IMG/VR virus record: IMGVR_UViG_3300007960_000256
Span: 1 to 21,042 of that record
Direction: 5' to 3' (one strand)
Origin: a virus
Length of the DNA stretch: 21,042 nucleotides
Program-made: the position numbers and the translations under genes
Notes under the pieces: model-generated
The model's database searches: none
The model's input: only the letters and a program-made list of their open reading frames with translations
Told to the model about the DNA's origin: nothing
In this document: positions 1 to 7,643 of the stretch, in pieces
Layout of the letters: every line of letters begins with the position of its first letter
Position numbering within the stretch: the first letter of the stretch is position 1

Positions 1-390
1 ATCAAAGCCCAACCACTTCAGCCACTTAAGGTGAAGCTGGTTGTCCTTATGTGCATAGTTATACACAAAGTCGTAGTCTTTCATAAGGTCGATTAAGTAC
101 GGCTTAGACTCACGGATAAACGAGAAGGTGACCTTCTCAATGTCAGGAGTTCCAAGCAGCCACACGCACCCCTCGCCCTCCTGGGCGGGGACAACACCAA
201 ACATGGCGGCTGGCTTGCCGTCAACATGAAGAGTCATGGGCTGGACGCTGTAGTAGAAGCCCTCAATCAAGGACTCCTTATAGTCATCGCTCCCCACCAT
301 TGCTTCGATTTCCTTAGCATCCGCAGGGCGCAGATTGTCCGCGATATACAACGCGTCTTCCAGCACCGACGCCAGCACTTGAATCCTCAT
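1..390 (-). CDS. gp13-like internal virion / GNAT-fold protein, 3'-truncated by window edge
   Basis: The first 130 codons of a gene that runs off the left edge. Reading back from ATG at 388-390 gives an uninterrupted frame starting MRIQVLASVL. It contains RPADAKEIEAM near residue 21, a WLLGTPDIEK segment near residue 78 and NYAHKDNQLHLKWLKWLGF at the end of the visible part. These patterns are typical of the T7 gp13 family, which has a GNAT acetyltransferase-like fold and is needed for virion assembly. Position directly after tail tubular protein B also matches T7 gene 13. The start overlaps the stop of the preceding gene by one base (TGATG), which suggests translational coupling. Whether it has enzymatic activity cannot be judged; the family is usually treated as structural or assembly-related. 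Confidence 0.85.
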   Translation of the reverse strand, partial: MRIQVLASVLEDALYIADNLRPADAKEIEAMVGSDDYKESLIEGFYYSVQPMTLHVDGKPAAMFGVVPAQEGEGCVWLLGTPDIEKVTFSFIRESKPYLIDLMKDYDFVYNYAHKDNQLHLKWLKWLGFD

Positions 391-2846
391 CAGATGCGTG
401 AAGTGGTGGGGGTGTACGCCCGTGAAGTTCGGGAGGTATACGCACCCTCAAAGTGAATGCTTGAGATAGTGCTGGGAAGGGGGGAGTCGTTGATGACTTT
501 AATCGTGGCATCATCCGCACGACACCTGATTGGGAAGTTGAATGTCCCCGAACTGACGGGGTTATCACCAATCACCAGAACCGCAGCGCCCAACACTCGT
601 CCCGTAAAGTCATACTCATAGGCATCACGGTTGACGGGGGTGACCTCAATGCGGAAGAAACCCGAATCTGCGTATTCAATCGTGCCTCGACGCAACTGAA
701 GGCGACCTTCGTAGATGATTTGGCCTTGGCTGTCGCGCATCCTGGGCGGAGACATCTGGTAGGTCAGGGTGTATTTCTCTCCAATCCACACAGCGGTCGT
801 GCGGTGGTCGCCTTGAACCTTAAGTTCGGCCTGACCAGCGGCGTTATGCCCAGGGGTGGTAGACAGGGTAAGCAGTTTACCTCCAGTCACGGAAGTCGTA
901 GAGCGGGTCACCACCTGCATCGTTACGCCTGACCCAATGTTATAGGGCAGAGTGTAGGTTGTCAGGTCGGTAGTCGAATCGTAGGCAATGGTGGTATCGG
1001 AGTCCTTCAGTCGGCGGTCCAGATGCGTCAGGTAGTCCGCATCGGTGTCCACTTGCTTCGCTTGGAAAGTAATCCTCTCCAGGAACCACCCCTCACCAGC
1101 ACGACGGTTCACCATATACAGCGAGTTGTTGGCAAAGCCCATGCCTCGGATGTTGCTGTTGGCAAAGGTGAACTTGCTCCAGCTAGTTTGAACATCCTCC
1201 TCGCGTCCAGCGTAATACTTGTAGATGAACAGGCTTCCCGTCTCAGAGGAAGACCTAGCGCACATCAGGTTCTCCGTACCAAACGCGGCCATCTCCTTGA
1301 TGTTGCCAGGGATGTACCTAGGGATGTGGAAGGTAATCTCCGTATCGCTGTACTGGCCCTCCACAGTACCCGAAGGGATTAGCTGATACACCCCACTATA
1401 GTCCCCCCGTCCGAACGAGAAGAAAATGCGGTTAGCGTTGACAACAGGACGAGCTTCGCCGCTTGAACGGTAACTGGAAAGCAGCATCGCCTGGACCGTA
1501 TCGTTGCTGAGAACGGGCGTTCCCGTGACGCGGAACTGGTCGTTGTCACCAAACATGATAAGGTCATCCTGGAAGGACGCTGCGCTGTGGAAGTTGACCG
1601 CATCATTGTGGTTGATGGTCAGGTTGATGCGGTCAGTCGCCAGAGAGTCGGACACGGACACCGTGTAGAAGTTAAAGAACTCCCCGCCCTCTGAGAAGGT
1701 GATGTTATCGTTCGTCAGGAACCCGAGACGGTTCTTATGGAACACCATGTCTCGGATTTTTGCGCCAACGAACAGGGGATTCTTGTTCGTTAGGGCATCC
1801 CCAGCTTCACGGTCAGCCCAGGCAAAGGTGCTAGGGCCAGCGGGGGTAAAGTCACCATCTGCTTTAGCAAAGGTAAAGGAGCCGTCCGTGTTCTTGAACA
1901 GGACATGGGGCATCGTTGCGGGGTCCAGCTTGTACTCAATGCCTGGAGCCACCGTTTCAACCCACTGACCTTCCCCCATCGTCGCAAGGACATCAGAGTC
2001 CCGCATATCAAACTTAACATAGTAGTCATCAATGGCCGACTCTGGAGCGCCCGTAATCTTGACGATAAAGCCTTCGGGGGCGTAGACGGGGAGGTCTGAT
2101 AGCTCTCTAACCTCGTCCTTAATCGTCCCTATGTAATCCTCATTCCTTGTGTGGAGGGAAGACACAACGATGTCATCCGAGTCTGCATCGTTGTACAGCC
2201 AAATGGTAGGACCAGCCGAAGTAGCGGTGATTCCTGAGATAGCGTTTAGGTCAGAAGCCAAGTTGGACGCAGCGCTTTCTATATCCCCGCTGTCATTCTC
2301 TGTCACGGTCACGCCATCAACAGTCACCTTATATGAGCCGTGGCTGCCGCTACCCTTAAGAAAAATAAGGGCTTGGCCCCCCGTCATCGACCCCAGCGCG
2401 TTGTTGGTGGGACTCAGGGAAGAGTCCATCGCCACCGTCTGTGACGGGTTCAGGACAAAGGTGACATCAGCCAGGGTCAGAAACCTGTACTCTGGGTCAT
2501 CTGCGGCCACAGAAAGGTAACTGGTTCCATCCGGCGTGTGGACAGTCTTTGCAGTGCCGTCCAGGTCATACACAGTCAGCGTCTCATCCTCAATGAGAAC
2601 TAGATGCTGGTCAGAACTACCACGGTCGATAATGTGGACGCTGTTGAGGTCCGTATCGGAACCCGTGTCTGCCTTTAGTTTCTTAATATGCTCAGTCGGA
2701 GGGCGCTTGCGCAGACCTTCAATGATGGAGGAGTAGCCGTTCTCCTGAGATTCGGCAAAGCCCTCACGGCGAATAACCGTGGGCTGCTGGCTGACACCAT
2801 TGAAGATTCCCCTGACAGGGAACGATAAGAAACGCTCTTGTACCAT
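390..2846 (-). CDS. Tail tubular protein B (T7 gp12-like nozzle protein)
   Basis: This 818-residue protein should form the tail nozzle under the gp11 ring, as T7 gp12 does (794 residues, so similar length). The N-terminus carries the family hallmark GVSQQP near residue 18, followed by QENGYSSIIEGLRKRPP, which matches the T7 pattern of GISQQP and then a glycine-rich EGLxKRPP stretch. The rest is beta-rich and tryptophan-poor, as expected. The start overlaps the stop of tail tubular protein A by one base (TAATG), and the stop overlaps the next start by one base. No good Shine-Dalgarno precedes the ATG, so re-initiation after gp11 is likely. No frameshift or truncation is seen. Confidence 0.95.
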   Translation of the reverse strand: MVQERFLSFPVRGIFNGVSQQPTVIRREGFAESQENGYSSIIEGLRKRPPTEHIKKLKADTGSDTDLNSVHIIDRGSSDQHLVLIEDETLTVYDLDGTAKTVHTPDGTSYLSVAADDPEYRFLTLADVTFVLNPSQTVAMDSSLSPTNNALGSMTGGQALIFLKGSGSHGSYKVTVDGVTVTENDSGDIESAASNLASDLNAISGITATSAGPTIWLYNDADSDDIVVSSLHTRNEDYIGTIKDEVRELSDLPVYAPEGFIVKITGAPESAIDDYYVKFDMRDSDVLATMGEGQWVETVAPGIEYKLDPATMPHVLFKNTDGSFTFAKADGDFTPAGPSTFAWADREAGDALTNKNPLFVGAKIRDMVFHKNRLGFLTNDNITFSEGGEFFNFYTVSVSDSLATDRINLTINHNDAVNFHSAASFQDDLIMFGDNDQFRVTGTPVLSNDTVQAMLLSSYRSSGEARPVVNANRIFFSFGRGDYSGVYQLIPSGTVEGQYSDTEITFHIPRYIPGNIKEMAAFGTENLMCARSSSETGSLFIYKYYAGREEDVQTSWSKFTFANSNIRGMGFANNSLYMVNRRAGEGWFLERITFQAKQVDTDADYLTHLDRRLKDSDTTIAYDSTTDLTTYTLPYNIGSGVTMQVVTRSTTSVTGGKLLTLSTTPGHNAAGQAELKVQGDHRTTAVWIGEKYTLTYQMSPPRMRDSQGQIIYEGRLQLRRGTIEYADSGFFRIEVTPVNRDAYEYDFTGRVLGAAVLVIGDNPVSSGTFNFPIRCRADDATIKVINDSPLPSTISSIHFEGAYTSRTSRAYTPTTSRI

Positions 2847-3448
2847 TAGCTGACGCGGTCAATCGGGGAACCACGGCGAACAGCGTTAAAGGTGTCCGCA
2901 TTATCGAAGATGCTGTGGTCCGCCGTCCAGCCTTCGTACTCTATCAGGCTAGTCCAGGCGTAGCTCTCGTCATTCCGCGTGAACTGGTGGTGAGTGGTAG
3001 AACCAACCACACGGTCCTGAAGAATACGAGCGGCACGGATGGTGATGTATTGTTTCGCGGAGTGGGGCAGGTCTTCAAAGTCCAGCCCGTAGACGACCGT
3101 GGCCTTGACCTCGTCGTCAAACTCAAAGGTGTGTTCCTTACGGTCGTACAGCTTCGTGCCGCGAACCACCACATCCAAATCCCCCGCATTGTGGGCCTCA
3201 AGGTCTACGCGGAGATAACCCGAGGGGAACGAAATTAACTTGGTGTTCACATCGGGAGTCAGCACCACATCAAACTCAGTGTTGAAGTGCCAGCCCTTAG
3301 CTTGGACATCGCGGTTCACTTCGTCCAAGACATTAAGAGCAATCTGCGTATCAGCAGATACAGCGCCAACCAGAGTGTTGACAGGCGACTCTCCAATCAC
3401 GGAGAGCATCGTATTGATGGCTTCTAGTTTTGAGAGGTTGGAGAGCAT
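2846..3448 (-). CDS. Tail tubular protein A (T7 gp11-like gatekeeper)
   Basis: A 200-residue protein of the T7 gp11 family (T7: 196 residues), which forms the ring joining the portal to the tail nozzle. The N-terminal half shows the classic pattern LSKLEAINTMLSVIGESPVN, then DTQIALNVLDEVNRDVQAKGWHFNTE, which in all relatives ends in a WxFNTE-like motif. It starts just after the compound terminator that follows the capsid gene, so its expression depends on read-through or on a promoter not seen here. A weak purine-rich stretch (GAAAAG) lies about ten bases before the ATG. It is coupled to the downstream gp12-like gene by TAATG. Confidence 0.95.
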   Translation of the reverse strand: MLSNLSKLEAINTMLSVIGESPVNTLVGAVSADTQIALNVLDEVNRDVQAKGWHFNTEFDVVLTPDVNTKLISFPSGYLRVDLEAHNAGDLDVVVRGTKLYDRKEHTFEFDDEVKATVVYGLDFEDLPHSAKQYITIRAARILQDRVVGSTTHHQFTRNDESYAWTSLIEYEGWTADHSIFDNADTFNAVRRGSPIDRVS

Positions 3449-3462
3449 TGCTTTTACTTTTC

Positions 3463-3497
3463 AAGAAAAGGGGGAAGCAGCCGAAGCCACCTCCCCC
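3463..3497 (-). terminator. Rho-independent terminator after the capsid gene (T-phi position)
   Basis: On the minus strand a 12-base stem (3470-3481 with 3486-3497, three G-U pairs, no unpaired base) is closed by a TTCG tetraloop at 3482-3485 and followed by TTTTCTT at 3463-3469. It lies between the capsid and tail tubular A genes, the same place as the T-phi terminator of T7. Termination efficiency cannot be judged from sequence; T7 T-phi is leaky and allows tail gene expression. Confidence 0.85.
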
Positions 3498-3500
3498 AAA

Positions 3501-3514
3501 CACACACACACACA
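3501..3514. repeat. Dinucleotide repeat (CA)7 on plus, (TG)7 in the transcript
   Basis: Seven perfect CA units on the plus strand lie between the post-capsid hairpin and the TTCG terminator. In the minus-strand transcript they form a UG spacer. It is the opposite orientation to the CA-rich leaders of the early genes. It could be a slippage-prone spacer without function. Confidence 0.9.
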
Positions 3515-3538
3515 GCAAGGAGGATAAACCTCCCGCTG
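3513..3538 (-). other. Second hairpin directly after the capsid stop codon
   Basis: On the minus strand GGAGG (3529-3533) pairs with CCTCC (3519-3523) around a TTTAT loop. An outer CAGC/GCTG stem (3535-3538 with 3513-3516) is separated by a small internal loop. It begins one base after the capsid TAA and has no T-tract, so it is not itself a terminator. It may protect the capsid mRNA 3' end or be an RNase III site; both are inference. Confidence 0.55.
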
Positions 3539-3539
3539 G

Positions 3540-4553
3540 TTAGACAGCCAGCTTGAAGTAGCCAGCCGCGTCCTGGCGCAGGGGAGCAGTACCCAGAGCC
3601 ATCTTAGCGACGAACAGAGTACCCTGACGCTCAACCATGTAATCGCTTTCCAGAGCAATGTCCTTCAGCTTCACGGTGGCGACAGCCTCTTCGTGACCAA
3701 ACACACCGGCGTAGAGGGAATAATCCACGCTAGCTTGGTTCTGGTTACCCGCAGCGACAGTGTAGTTCACACCAACATCATCGACATGGTTCGACTTGTA
3801 GACCTTGATGCCAGCCACTTCCATGACCTTACCAGTGGCGACAGAGCCGCTACCGCTGTAGTCAAGGTTGATGGCGTTGCCAAGGGTTCCAGCCTTCTGA
3901 ATCAGGCGGTAGTACAGTTCAGGGCCAACGACCGCAAAGCGCCCCTCTTCGGGGAGGTCGTTCGCGTCCATCTTCTCAGCCGCCTCAAAGAAAGCACCAA
4001 TCATGCCAGCACTGGTCACATCGGCCTTGGTGGCAGCACCGAGGTCCACATTGCCCATACCAGAAAGAATCGGGTCGGAGGCGCTGCCGCCAGCCGACTG
4101 ATACATGGCGCGGATGATGTTCTTATCAAGCTCGTAGGACAGAGCGCGACCAAGCTCTTGCGAGAAGGGGCCACGGTAGTCGTAGTGCGACTTGGCCTCG
4201 TCCAGGGAGTCGATAAAGCACGAAGCCGTGAGCAGGTCGTCAATCTTGACGAGCTTCTCGTTGGTCTTCATCGTGCTGAGGTAATCAGTAGTGCCAGCGT
4301 CCTTGTCAAGAATCAGGGACTCACCAGGAGTGTGATACTTGGCAACAGCCTTGCCAGTGATGGGGAACTGTGCCGAACGACCCGAGGAGATAGTGCGGAC
4401 ACGGGTAAGCGGGAGCATGACATTCGCTTCAGCGAAGGCGGTAGACACTTCGCCAGCAAACACCTTGAGGAACATGGCGTTGTCGGTAGCCCAAGTTCCA
4501 GTATGAGCGCCGGAACCGCTAGCCTGACCGCCAAGAGAGACTTTCATAGCCAT
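3540..4553 (-). CDS. Major capsid protein (T7 gp10-like)
   Basis: A 337-residue HK97-fold capsid protein close in size to T7 gp10A (345 residues). Family patterns are plain: FAGEVSTAFAEANVMLPLTR near residue 32, then SGRSAQFPITGKAVAKYHTPGE, and near the C-terminus GVFGHEEAVATVKLKD. The start is ATG at 4553; a second in-frame ATG lies two codons later. An AGGA about eight bases upstream serves as ribosome binding site. It is preceded by the longest untranslated leader of the late region (110 bases) and followed by two hairpins, consistent with separately boosted capsid expression. I see no slippery site that would clearly give a gp10B-like frameshift product. Confidence 0.97.
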   Translation of the reverse strand: MAMKVSLGGQASGSGAHTGTWATDNAMFLKVFAGEVSTAFAEANVMLPLTRVRTISSGRSAQFPITGKAVAKYHTPGESLILDKDAGTTDYLSTMKTNEKLVKIDDLLTASCFIDSLDEAKSHYDYRGPFSQELGRALSYELDKNIIRAMYQSAGGSASDPILSGMGNVDLGAATKADVTSAGMIGAFFEAAEKMDANDLPEEGRFAVVGPELYYRLIQKAGTLGNAINLDYSGSGSVATGKVMEVAGIKVYKSNHVDDVGVNYTVAAGNQNQASVDYSLYAGVFGHEEAVATVKLKDIALESDYMVERQGTLFVAKMALGTAPLRQDAAGYFKLAV

Positions 4554-4663
4554 AGTTTTTTCCTATTTTAGTAGGTCAAAGAGAAAGAGTAAGAAGTGCG
4601 TTTGGCTTTCGTGAAAGTTATCCCTCGCAAGGGGCAGACACTAGATTCCTACGCGGGGTTCGC
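4554..4663 (-). promoter_or_regulatory. Capsid leader, candidate site of a phage promoter or RNA processing
   Basis: This 110-base stretch between scaffold and capsid is the longest gap in the otherwise tightly packed late genes, and T7 has a strong promoter (phi10) upstream of its capsid gene. The transcript strand contains two short hairpins: CCCT/AGGG around TGCG (about 4622-4633) and CTTT/AAAG around CACG (about 4607-4618). The promoter consensus of this phage polymerase is unknown, and I could not find a clearly repeated element elsewhere, so the call rests mainly on position. Confidence 0.35.
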
Positions 4664-5383
4664 TTAGATGTTGGATGCGGCAATCCGATTCGCCACCGAC
4701 TGACGGTACGCAGCGTCAGTCTTGTAGCGCGGGTCGCTCATTGCAGCCCTAACCTCAGCGATAGAGTGAAACACCTCAGACCCTGGTTGGGCCTGAGTAC
4801 CTTGGACTAGATTTGGAGCCTTGCCGACAGCTTTGATGTACTGGGCATACATACCCTGTACCGCCATCTTTGCAGTCTCTTTATCTAGCTCAATAGCTTT
4901 GTCATAGGCGTTAATCTCCGCCTCAGACAAAGTAGATTGCGCCCATTCTGCCATAGCTTTGTAGTTCTCCTCGCCACCAATCGTGGACACAAGTTCCTTG
5001 GCTTGGAACTGGACGAGAGCTAGCTGGCCTTCAGCATACAGGTCTACGATTTCGCGGGGCAGGCCCATTTTCTCAAGCTCACCGTATTGCTCATCGGTGA
5101 ACTTGTAATCCTGCTGCTGCCAAGCGTTTGAGTACTCTTGCAGGACTTCCTGCGTTAGAGCGGGAGCTTGAACTTGGTCAGCCTGTTCGCCAGCCTCATC
5201 AGGAGCATCGCTACTTTGCTTACGCTCCAGTTCAGCATACGCTTGAGCCATCGCTTCAGGAGAGCCAAACTTTTCCGGCAGCCACTCTGGACGGGCTTCA
5301 GGAGTTTCTTCAGTGACTGGCTCAGTCGCGGGGGCAGAGTCGGGAGTCTCAGTTTCATCGGTAAGTTCAACGCGTTCGTGCAT
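4664..5383 (-). CDS. Capsid assembly scaffolding protein (T7 gp9-like)
   Basis: A 239-residue acidic protein between portal and capsid genes, the fixed place of the scaffold in T7-like phages. The first 35 residues are rich in Glu, Thr, Pro and Ala (ETETPDSAPATEPVTEETPE), followed by the family-typical PEWLPEKFGSPEAMAQAYAELE near residue 33. The remainder is helical and charged, with YKAMAEWAQSTLSEAEINAYDKA in the middle, also a common scaffold pattern. The ATG lies four bases after the portal stop, with GGAATAA as a weak ribosome binding site that includes the portal stop. Scaffold is expected to be lost from mature capsids. Confidence 0.93.
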   Translation of the reverse strand: MHERVELTDETETPDSAPATEPVTEETPEARPEWLPEKFGSPEAMAQAYAELERKQSSDAPDEAGEQADQVQAPALTQEVLQEYSNAWQQQDYKFTDEQYGELEKMGLPREIVDLYAEGQLALVQFQAKELVSTIGGEENYKAMAEWAQSTLSEAEINAYDKAIELDKETAKMAVQGMYAQYIKAVGKAPNLVQGTQAQPGSEVFHSIAEVRAAMSDPRYKTDAAYRQSVANRIAASNI

Positions 5384-5386
5384 GGG

Positions 5387-6934
5387 TTATTCCTGTGGCG
5401 GTTGTTGGGGTGCGGCCATCATGCCCCTTACGCCCTCTTGGATGACTCCAGGAGCGGCGTTCTGAACCATCTGCATCATCTGAGCTTGCTGGGACTCAGC
5501 CATCACTTCATCTGGTTTACGGACCAGCCCTTCAGGGTTGATACCAAGAGAAGCAGCGCGGCGAGTCAGGTACTCTCCGATGTTGATGTAGTTCTGGACA
5601 GCTTCAGGCCCAAAGACTTGACCGATGCCAGCGATGAAGCCGTCAAGACGAGACAAGTCCATGCCCCGACCCATAGCGTCAACGCCAGTAATAATCATCG
5701 GCGTAATGTATTCCTTTGGCAGCTTCGGCAGCTTGCCCGTCTTGGACATCTGCTCAATCAAGCGGGTTACCAAAGGCAACTGGAGGGTAGTCGCCAGTTG
5801 CGAGTAGACCGAGGAGTGCTGACGCTCAATGCTTTGCTGCACCAAACGAACCTCCTCTGCGGTCACACGCTCCGCGTTGCGGATGGTGTCCGTGGTCAGG
5901 AGGAAGGCGTAGTTCAGCCGCTCCTGAATCTTGTTGACCGTCTCAAAGGCAATGCGGAAGTCCGCAAACTTACCTAGCTGAAGGACGGAGACATCACCTG
6001 CATTGCCCTCACGGATAGCCCCATTGGGAGCTTCCGCAATCGTCCGCGCACGGGTCGTACCGTTGGGGGACACCAGGAACAGGCAACGAGCAGCAGCGGC
6101 TGACCCCTCGACCAGCGCCTTTTGCAGCGCCTCCATCGACATCAGGTCGCCGTAGTATTCCTCCACCAGGGAGCGGCCATAGTCCTGCCCATCAACGATG
6201 TGCATACGCAGGGCCATGAAGGGGGACTTCTCCATCGGGTACTCGCCCTCGGAGCCAGGGATAACCTCCCCGTAAATCTCCTGATGGATGTAGTAAGTAC
6301 GGTCCTCCAGGTACGCACAGGTGTACAGGTCGCAGGAAGTCTCGTTCTTGTCACCCTTCACCTGAAGGATTTCAGCGGCACTTTCAGGCAACGCAGAGTG
6401 AGCGATTTCCTCCTTCGTGATGACCTTCAGGACATTGCCGGAAGGGTCACGCTTGACTGCGTAGTTGTTCAGGTTAAACATCCGCAAGCTGTTATCCTCA
6501 CGGAGGAACAGCAAGCAGTTACCCGCGACAATCAAGTGCTTGAGAGCCTCTGCCAGGGATGGGCGGAAGTTAGAGATTTCTACTTCCTTCATCACCGCCC
6601 GTTCCATACGGGCTAGGCTGGAATCAATCTCCGACTTGACATCGTCAAGACCATCCAGGTCTTTCAGAGCCGCCTCATCCAAGGCGAGACGAAAGAACGG
6701 CTGGTCTTGGGGAGGCAAGAGCGCCAGCAGCAGAGCCGCAGAGAGGTTGTTTACACCCCTTGCACCGATGCTGTTATACGGCGTGTCAATCCGAGACGAA
6801 GCGTTAAACCCCTCGTCTACGAACAGAGAGGGGATAGTCAGACGGGCGCAATCCCTAGCGCGTTGGAGGTAGGGAAGGCGGCTCGCTGACAGCTTCTCGT
6901 ACTGAGACGCAACCGTTCCGTGGGTGTATTCCAA
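5387..6934 (-). CDS. Portal / head-tail connector protein (T7 gp8-like), TTG start
   Basis: A 515-residue portal protein, close to T7 gp8 (536 residues), which forms the dodecameric ring for DNA packaging and tail attachment. Diagnostic parts are YNSIGARGVNNLSAALLLALLPP near residue 53 and the long C-terminal helical region ERVTAEEVRLVQQSIERQHS typical of the family, ending in a Gln/Pro/Met-rich tail. The start is TTG at 6932-6934, two bases after the stop of the preceding gene. No ATG or GTG lies upstream in frame before a stop, and none follows in the conserved N-terminal part, so TTG is the only reasonable start. A TTAGG sequence about eight bases upstream may bind ribosomes. Confidence 0.95.
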   Translation of the reverse strand: MEYTHGTVASQYEKLSASRLPYLQRARDCARLTIPSLFVDEGFNASSRIDTPYNSIGARGVNNLSAALLLALLPPQDQPFFRLALDEAALKDLDGLDDVKSEIDSSLARMERAVMKEVEISNFRPSLAEALKHLIVAGNCLLFLREDNSLRMFNLNNYAVKRDPSGNVLKVITKEEIAHSALPESAAEILQVKGDKNETSCDLYTCAYLEDRTYYIHQEIYGEVIPGSEGEYPMEKSPFMALRMHIVDGQDYGRSLVEEYYGDLMSMEALQKALVEGSAAAARCLFLVSPNGTTRARTIAEAPNGAIREGNAGDVSVLQLGKFADFRIAFETVNKIQERLNYAFLLTTDTIRNAERVTAEEVRLVQQSIERQHSSVYSQLATTLQLPLVTRLIEQMSKTGKLPKLPKEYITPMIITGVDAMGRGMDLSRLDGFIAGIGQVFGPEAVQNYINIGEYLTRRAASLGINPEGLVRKPDEVMAESQQAQMMQMVQNAAPGVIQEGVRGMMAAPQQPPQE

Positions 6935-6936
6935 CC

Positions 6937-7140
6937 TTAGTACCTAACATTCATGCCGCTGTAGTTCCTCAGACGCAGCGCAGACAGGCCGCGACCACGA
7001 ACCTGCTCTTGACCGCCAACATCTTTGACGCCAGCCTTCTTAATGTTCCCGACCCGACCAGCGGTTTTCGAGAACACTTCCTTGGGAGGCTCAGGAACAG
7101 GGTCGCTTCGAGGAGGCGTTTTGGGCCGTCCGATGCACAT
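6937..7140 (-). CDS. gp7.3-like small virion protein
   Basis: A 67-residue basic protein placed directly before the portal gene, where T7 carries gene 7.3. The N-terminus is proline-rich (PKTPPRSDPVPEPP), and the C-terminus RGRGLSALRLRNYSGMNVRY resembles the T7 gp7.3 ending, where a basic Gly/Lys segment leads to a Leu-Arg patch and a final glycine-Asn motif. T7 gp7.3 is a minor virion protein involved in adsorption and tail assembly. The ATG begins one base after the stop of the preceding gene. The assignment rests on position and a short C-terminal pattern rather than full-length similarity. Confidence 0.65.
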   Translation of the reverse strand: MCIGRPKTPPRSDPVPEPPKEVFSKTAGRVGNIKKAGVKDVGGQEQVRGRGLSALRLRNYSGMNVRY

Positions 7141-7141
7141 T

Positions 7142-7336
7142 TTATTTCAACTCGTCTGGAGGGAATACAGTGTTTTCCTGTTCAGCCTTGACCGCTACCA
7201 GGAAGTCAATAACGCTACGCTGCCCTGCCTTAAACCAGACCTCTTTCTCGTCTAAAGTTAACTCAGGGCAGCGGTGGGGGTACAGCTTATCCAGCGCATC
7301 AAGCAGATTGCTAGGGATTAGTGGGATTTCTTCCAT
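7142..7336 (-). CDS. Small conserved phage protein of unknown function
   Basis: A 64-residue acidic protein starting MEEIPLIPSNLLDALDKLYP, with EVWFKAGQRSVIDFL in the middle. This layout (EEIPLIP, then YPxRCP, then WFKAGQRSVxxFL) is one I associate with small proteins found repeatedly in T7-like phages of aquatic bacteria, always without known function. It overlaps the DUF1599 gene upstream by 26 bases and nearly touches the gp7.3-like gene downstream, so it belongs to the same operon. No catalytic motif, membrane segment or metal site is visible. Confidence 0.8.
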   Translation of the reverse strand: MEEIPLIPSNLLDALDKLYPHRCPELTLDEKEVWFKAGQRSVIDFLVAVKAEQENTVFPPDELK

Positions 7337-7643
7337 GAGACTGTAGGTATGCGTAAAGCAAGACCGAGTAGTTAATCAGGTCAATCAGAGTATCTTCGAC
7401 CTTTTCGTCGGGGACCAAGAGGTCGGCCCCCGTCGCCATAGTACTGAGCCTGGACATCTTATCCGTCATCCGCACAAGAAAGCCCTTCTCGGTAGAGGTG
7501 ATTCCCATCGACTCGACCCGCTGGAAGTTGGCAAATGGGGTGTCCCCCTTGTGACCAGCGTAATCGTTGTTCTTCTTACGCATCAGTTCCAACGCCTGAC
7601 CACACAGGCTGCGATGGAGTTCAAACAGTTCGGTCGTATTCAT
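7311..7643 (-). CDS. DUF1599 / nucleotide-modification-associated domain protein
   Basis: A 110-residue all-helical protein with the pattern KKNNDYAG near residue 24, FANFQRVESMGI near 37, then RMTDKMSRLSTM and VEDTLIDLINYSVLLYAYL near the C-terminus. This is the DUF1599 (Nmad1) family, common in phages and proposed to act in nucleotide or DNA base metabolism; its helices and acidic residues recall MazG-like NTP pyrophosphatases. The exact reaction is not established. It overlaps the exonuclease gene by 23 bases and the next gene by 26, so expression with the replication genes is likely. A role in recycling host nucleotides after exonuclease digestion is an inference from the position. Confidence 0.8.
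   Translation of the reverse strand: MNTTELFELHRSLCGQALELMRKKNNDYAGHKGDTPFANFQRVESMGITSTEKGFLVRMTDKMSRLSTMATGADLLVPDEKVEDTLIDLINYSVLLYAYLQSHGRNPTNP

Noticed and set aside
3693-4571. Open reading frame of 292 codons on the plus strand, antisense to the capsid gene
   Set aside because: It mirrors the codon bias of the capsid gene, has no family features and no ribosome site, and all neighbours are on the minus strand.
4600-4640. Short hairpins in the capsid leader as terminators
   Set aside because: Stems are only four base pairs and no T-tract follows; termination there is unlikely.
5168-5977. Plus-strand open frame of 269 codons over scaffold and portal genes
   Set aside because: Shadow of two clear structural genes; its translation has no recognisable domain.
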